Assembly (NCBI GenBank): GCA_003222755.1
Contig: QHXA01000146.1
Coordinates: 1-8,970 of the forward strand
DNA length: 8,970 nt
Source: Acidobacteriota bacterium
GTDB taxonomy: Bacteria > Acidobacteriota > Terriglobia > 20CM-2-55-15
Reading direction: 5' to 3'
Within the stretch, counting starts at the first letter, position 1; each line of letters begins with the position of its first letter. Of the stretch, positions 6,553 through 8,970 are shown piece after piece. The notes below the pieces were generated by a model, which had not been told where the DNA came from, did not search any database, and worked only from the letters and a program-made list of their open reading frames with translations. The position numbers and the translations under genes were made by a program.

Positions 6553-6698
6553 CGCTTCACTCCTCTCTTGAATTCCGTCGGGCGCTGGCAGTCCTTATAC
6601 GCCGTGATCTTCTGATCTGGCGCCCAGCCCCAATTTTTTTTCATCACCACCGGCTCCCGCAAACTCCAAGGATCTTCCATAGTTGCGGTGAGCAATGT
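6549..6698 (-). pseudogene. Displaced C-terminal part of the frameshifted exported protein
   Basis: Starting at 6698 in a frame shifted relative to the upstream part, 49 codons read TLLTATMEDPWSLREPVV, then MKKNWGWAPDQKITAYKDC, then QRPTEFKRGVKR and a TGA. This is the C-terminal pattern I would expect for the protein family of 6595-7359, continuing smoothly from IERYTRSKD (ending at 6697). The TGA (6549-6551) overlaps the ATG of the next gene as ATGA. From the start at 7359 to this stop the length is 811 bases, so the disruption is equivalent to one added base or a loss of two or five. The eight-A run at about 6634-6641 is not the cause, because the correct frame is already in use before it. 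Confidence 0.8.
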
Positions 6699-7359
6699 CC
6701 TTGGACCGTGTATAGCGTTCTATGACTCGCAGTTGATCGCTGTGCCTGGCTGAACCGTTCGAATCCGCCCAATTGGCTATATTCGCGGCGATACCGGACG
6801 TTTCAACAACCAATGTCTCACCGTCCCAGCGTCCCACTGAATATCCCATCGTGCTGGGCACCACAGTGGGTGGGCGCTTGCCGCCATTCAAATATACCGT
6901 CCGGCGCGCATCCCACTCGCCATACCGCAGCTCAATTCGATCATTACCGCGTTGCCATATCTCGATCTGGTGTGGCGCAAACATCTGCCGGGCCAATCCC
7001 CACGGCTGACAACGAAGAAACCCTGGATCGTCCGCTGGGTCGAGAGGATATGTCTTCAGCGCCGCATCCGTGAGCCGGGCACGGAGGTACTCCCGTTCAT
7101 ATGCTTTGGCGTCTGCTTGAAGTTGTTCGAATGGACGAGCGTCATTGGCCGGGTCATCCAGCAGCCCATTCAGGCGGTCAATTCCGGCATCGGTACACGC
7201 AAAAGCGCAGAAGCTGCCGACTGCCGTGTACGGCGGGTCGCTCCACATGCCCTCCAAGCTTCGGCGCGATGATTGGGCATCAGCCGAAACTGGAATCCAT
7301 GTCAGTAGGACCACGAGGAATAAGCCAGAACGCGATTTCAGGATGTGTTCTACTGCCAT
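6595..7359 (-). CDS. Exported protein of unknown function, frameshifted near its C-terminus
   Basis: The open frame has 254 residues from ATG 7359 (GAGG 8 bp upstream). MAVEHILKSRSGLFLVVLLT begins a Sec signal peptide, likely cut after ADA (26-28). The mature protein has SLEGMWSDPPYTAVG, CQPWGLARQMFAPHQIEIWQ, IELRYGEWDARRTVYLNGG and GYSVGRWDGETLVVETSGI, which I recognise as recurring in secreted acidobacterial and proteobacterial proteins often encoded next to DUF6152 genes, with no established function. From about residue 222 the translation stops looking like the family. A different frame from 6698 carries the expected ending. The gene is therefore either a recent pseudogene or contains a sequencing or assembly error. 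It is probably the first gene of a two-gene operon with the DUF6152-like gene. A weak promoter-like TATCCT lies in the 116-bp gap upstream, which otherwise shows nothing. Confidence 0.8.
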   Translation of the reverse strand: MAVEHILKSRSGLFLVVLLTWIPVSADAQSSRRSLEGMWSDPPYTAVGSFCAFACTDAGIDRLNGLLDDPANDARPFEQLQADAKAYEREYLRARLTDAALKTYPLDPADDPGFLRCQPWGLARQMFAPHQIEIWQRGNDRIELRYGEWDARRTVYLNGGKRPPTVVPSTMGYSVGRWDGETLVVETSGIAANIANWADSNGSARHSDQLRVIERYTRSKDIAHRNYGRSLEFAGAGGDEKKLGLGARSEDHGV

Positions 7360-7475
7360 TGCACGCCTCTTTGCCCAAAACCTTGACTAGAGCCAGATAC
7401 GTGGGCCGAGGATACGGAGTGCTGTCTGCTAGGCGCAAGGAAAATCTGTTATGAACTGCGAACATGGCCGTTCAG

Positions 7476-7874
7476 TCATTCGTAGATGCGAGTTATGCCG
7501 GAAATAGTGTCGAAACCGGCATCGAAGCTCATGATGCGTTTGACGCCGTGACGTTCCATAACGGCAACGTGAATCGCGTCACGAGCGGAAAGCTTGCGTT
7601 TGCCGATGACCAGGTCACGGGCGCGCTCAACATCTAAAAGCTCGATGGAGTAAACGGCTTCCACAACGGCCAGTAGCGCATCGAAAGCCGGTCCGATGGC
7701 TTCACGGCGATCGATGGCGACATAACGGTGAAGGATTTCCTGAAGAACCTCAGCATCGGTGACCAATGCGGTCTTCTCAGCCACGAATCGTTCGAGGAGC
7801 CGCCGGGCGTCGGATTTGTGATGATGAGCGGCGCCTACCAGATACATCGGAATGTTGGAATCAACAAAAATCAT
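7476..7874 (-). CDS. PIN-domain toxin, VapC-type ribonuclease
   Basis: 132 residues from ATG 7874; longer upstream frames are excluded because they overlap the antitoxin gene and lack family similarity. MIFVDSN opens the PIN fold with catalytic D5. Further acidic residues fall where the family has them: E42 or E46 in TDAEVLQEIL, D99 in SARDAIHVAV, and D118 in SFDAGFD. Family role: Mg-dependent RNA cleavage (tRNA, rRNA or mRNA) blocked by the cognate antitoxin. It overlaps the antitoxin stop by ATGA at 7871-7874, showing an antitoxin-first coupled operon. All four acidic positions are present, so the toxin should be active. Confidence 0.92.
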   Translation of the reverse strand: MIFVDSNIPMYLVGAAHHHKSDARRLLERFVAEKTALVTDAEVLQEILHRYVAIDRREAIGPAFDALLAVVEAVYSIELLDVERARDLVIGKRKLSARDAIHVAVMERHGVKRIMSFDAGFDTISGITRIYE

Positions 7875-8125
7875 CGGCGACGGCCGCCGTATCCAGCTTC
7901 GATTTGTTCCAGCATGCTCTCGATGTCCCCCGAGGGAAAGGAGTGCCGCGCCGCAGCCTGAATCGCCTGAAGCTTCCGGCTGGGATCTCCGGTGGATTCG
8001 CCGCGGCGGGCGGCTCGCAAAACCTGGCGAACCCACTCCGCAACGGTCATGTGTTTCATTCGCGCCATTCTCTGAATATCGCGGAGTTCCTCATCATCGA
8101 GAATTACTTGTAACCTTTTGCTCAC
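7871..8125 (-). CDS. Ribbon-helix-helix antitoxin of the PIN toxin
   Basis: 84 residues from GTG 8125 (VSKRLQVILDDEEL). A TTG five codons upstream (8140) is a less likely start. The N-terminal 45 residues form a CopG-like ribbon-helix-helix: strand RLQVILD, then two helices through MARMKHMTVAEWVRQVLRAAR. The C-terminal tail, DIESMLEQIEAGYGG, is the acidic/aromatic segment that such antitoxins insert into the toxin groove. Role: neutralises the PIN protein and represses its own promoter. There is no ribosome binding site ahead of the GTG. The predicted -10 (TACGCT) ends 6 bp before it, so the message may be leaderless. Confidence 0.85.
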   Translation of the reverse strand: MSKRLQVILDDEELRDIQRMARMKHMTVAEWVRQVLRAARRGESTGDPSRKLQAIQAAARHSFPSGDIESMLEQIEAGYGGRRR

Positions 8126-8160
8126 ATGAGGAGCGTACAATACTCATTGATATGAGTCAA
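8126..8160 (-). promoter_or_regulatory. Promoter and operator of the RHH/PIN operon
   Basis: On the minus strand TTGACT (8159-8154) and TACGCT (8136-8131) are separated by 17 bp, giving a -35 with 5 of 6 and a -10 with 3 of 6 consensus matches. Between and partly overlapping them lies an inverted repeat, ACTCAT / TGAT / ATGAGT (plus-strand 8142-8157). This is a suitable site for the ribbon-helix-helix antitoxin to repress its own operon. Ligand identity is inferred from position. Confidence 0.5.
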
Positions 8161-8314
8161 TCAGGCCTGCCTGAGAGTATCACCGAAACGTTTCCGCGCT
8201 TGACCTGCTGCCCAGGTTTCTTTAGGCTCAGAAGGTTTCGCGCACTCCTGTCCCCATCTATGGCCGCGTGAGCGGATTAGTTCGGTTGAGCGAATTTCCT
8301 GTGGAGGTATTCCA

Positions 8315-8970
8315 ATGAGCGATGGTCCTACGTACAAGGGCGCCGGTGTTGACACGGAACAACAAGATCGAATCATGCACAATCTCACGTACTGGGTTCA
8401 ACGTACGTTTGATTTCCAACCGAACACTGTCAAATTGCCGCTGGGCTATTTTGCTAACGTCATCGATGTCGGAAATGGGCTCGGTATTGCTGCTTCTACG
8501 GATGGCGTGGGCACAAAAATCATTGTCGCTGAAATGATGCACAAGTACGACACCATCGGGATCGACTGCGTGGCGATGAATGTCAATGACGTGCTGTGTG
8601 TAGGCGCCACTCCGCTCGCTCTGCTCGATTATATTGCCGTAGAAGCCCCGCACGACGATCTCATTCGTCCCTTAATCGACGGACTGTACAAAGGCGCCGA
8701 ATTGGCAAAGGTCACCATCCCAGGCGGTGAAATAGCGCAAGTTCGAGAAATGATTCATGGCGCTCGGGAAGGATATGGTTTCGACCTGGTCGCGACCTGT
8801 ATTGGGACCGTCAATATTGATCGTATCCTTACTGGTCAACACACAAAACCCGGCAACATCATCGTCGGCCTGCGGTCAATTGGTGTCCATAGCAATGGGC
8901 TGAGTCTCGCCCGAGAAATCTTCTTCAAGAAACTAAACTGGAGTGTGGACAAAACGGTTAGCGAATTAGG
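8315..8970 (+). CDS. purM: Phosphoribosylformylglycinamidine cyclo-ligase (AIR synthetase), C-terminus beyond the right edge
   Basis: 218 full codons from ATG 8315, preceded by GGAGG at 8 bp, running off the right edge (family about 340 residues). The enzyme closes FGAM to AIR with ATP, step five of purine synthesis, in the cytoplasm. Hallmarks: YKGAGVD (7-13), the ATP-loop STDGVGTK (61-68), DTIGIDCVAMNVNDVLCVGA (79-98), PLALLDYIAV, GLYKGAE, and SIGVHSNGLSLAR (188-200). The usual bacterial GGETAEMPG is GGEIAQVRE here (137-145), and wording such as GIDCVAMNVNDVLCVGA resembles archaeal PurM. Because the C-terminal third is missing, a PurM-like paralogue cannot be fully excluded. The 154-bp gap before it (8161-8314) shows no clear promoter, RNA or riboswitch. 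Confidence 0.92.
   Translation, partial: MSDGPTYKGAGVDTEQQDRIMHNLTYWVQRTFDFQPNTVKLPLGYFANVIDVGNGLGIAASTDGVGTKIIVAEMMHKYDTIGIDCVAMNVNDVLCVGATPLALLDYIAVEAPHDDLIRPLIDGLYKGAELAKVTIPGGEIAQVREMIHGAREGYGFDLVATCIGTVNIDRILTGQHTKPGNIIVGLRSIGVHSNGLSLAREIFFKKLNWSVDKTVSEL

Noticed and set aside
6634..6641. An eight-base A/T homopolymer as the cause of the frameshift in the exported protein
   Set aside because: The family-like frame (MEDPWSLREPVV) is already in use before the run, so the shift lies upstream, near 6697.
7875..8036. A longer start for the PIN toxin
   Set aside because: It would lie almost entirely over the antitoxin gene. The residues before MIFVDSN are an Arg/Pro/Ser-rich out-of-frame shadow.
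8152..8274. A 39-codon plus-strand frame and a CTCTCAGGCA string on the minus strand recalling part of a glycine riboswitch
   Set aside because: The frame has no ribosome binding site or recognisable content. The riboswitch core (CCGAAGGGGCAA-like stretch) is missing and no gene lies suitably downstream.
1..8970. CRISPR array, tRNA, rRNA, transposase or integrase
   Set aside because: No regularly spaced direct repeats, no recognisable RNA gene, and no frame with transposase or integrase motifs were seen.

Overview
The window looks like a piece of an Acidobacteriota (or closely similar soil bacterium) chromosome. The main reason is the permease at the left edge, which has the layout and signature residues of the acidobacterial duplicated orphan permease (ADOP) family. 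The moderate-to-high GC, the large secreted proteins of poorly known families and the palindromic intergenic repeats fit that assignment. This is an inference from protein families, not from a marker gene.

Layout, left to right. (1) 1-1900, minus strand: most of an ADOP/MacB-like permease, running off the left edge. A 26-codon scrap upstream (1977-2054) looks like a detached piece of an ADOP N-terminus. (2) 2177-2908, minus strand: a HigB toxin / HigA antitoxin operon with two copies of an inverted-repeat operator in front of it. (3) 2965-3177: intergenic, with a short relic (3020-3070, minus) resembling the TolB-like segment of acidobacterial signalling proteins, and the promoter and ribosome binding site of the next gene. 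(4) 3178-5046, plus strand: a thiamine-diphosphate enzyme of the acetolactate synthase/benzoylformate decarboxylase superfamily that carries a twin-arginine export signal. (5) 5063-5190: two palindromic repeat elements, one with 39-bp arms that are themselves hairpins. (6) 5263-6105, plus strand: a predicted lipoprotein fusing a DUF4440/SnoaL-like domain to a metal-binding cupin. (7) 6106-7359, minus strand: two exported proteins of unknown function. The upstream one is frameshifted near 6697, and repairing the frame gives an ATGA overlap with the downstream one. (8) 7476-8125, minus strand: a ribbon-helix-helix antitoxin / PIN toxin (VapBC-type) operon with an ATGA overlap. (9) 8315 to the right edge, plus strand: the first two thirds of purM, closer in sequence to archaeal-type PurM than to the usual bacterial form.

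How the parts relate. The centre of the window (3178-7359) encodes four proteins all predicted to leave the cytoplasm: a Tat-exported ThDP enzyme, a lipoprotein cupin and two Sec-exported proteins. They may contribute to an envelope or periplasmic function, but no substrate can be read from the sequence. Two unrelated toxin-antitoxin operons flank this block. purM is housekeeping and probably independent. I see no CRISPR array, tRNA, rRNA, transposase or phage gene. The candidates for something new are the exported ThDP enzyme with its neighbours and the nested palindromic element.
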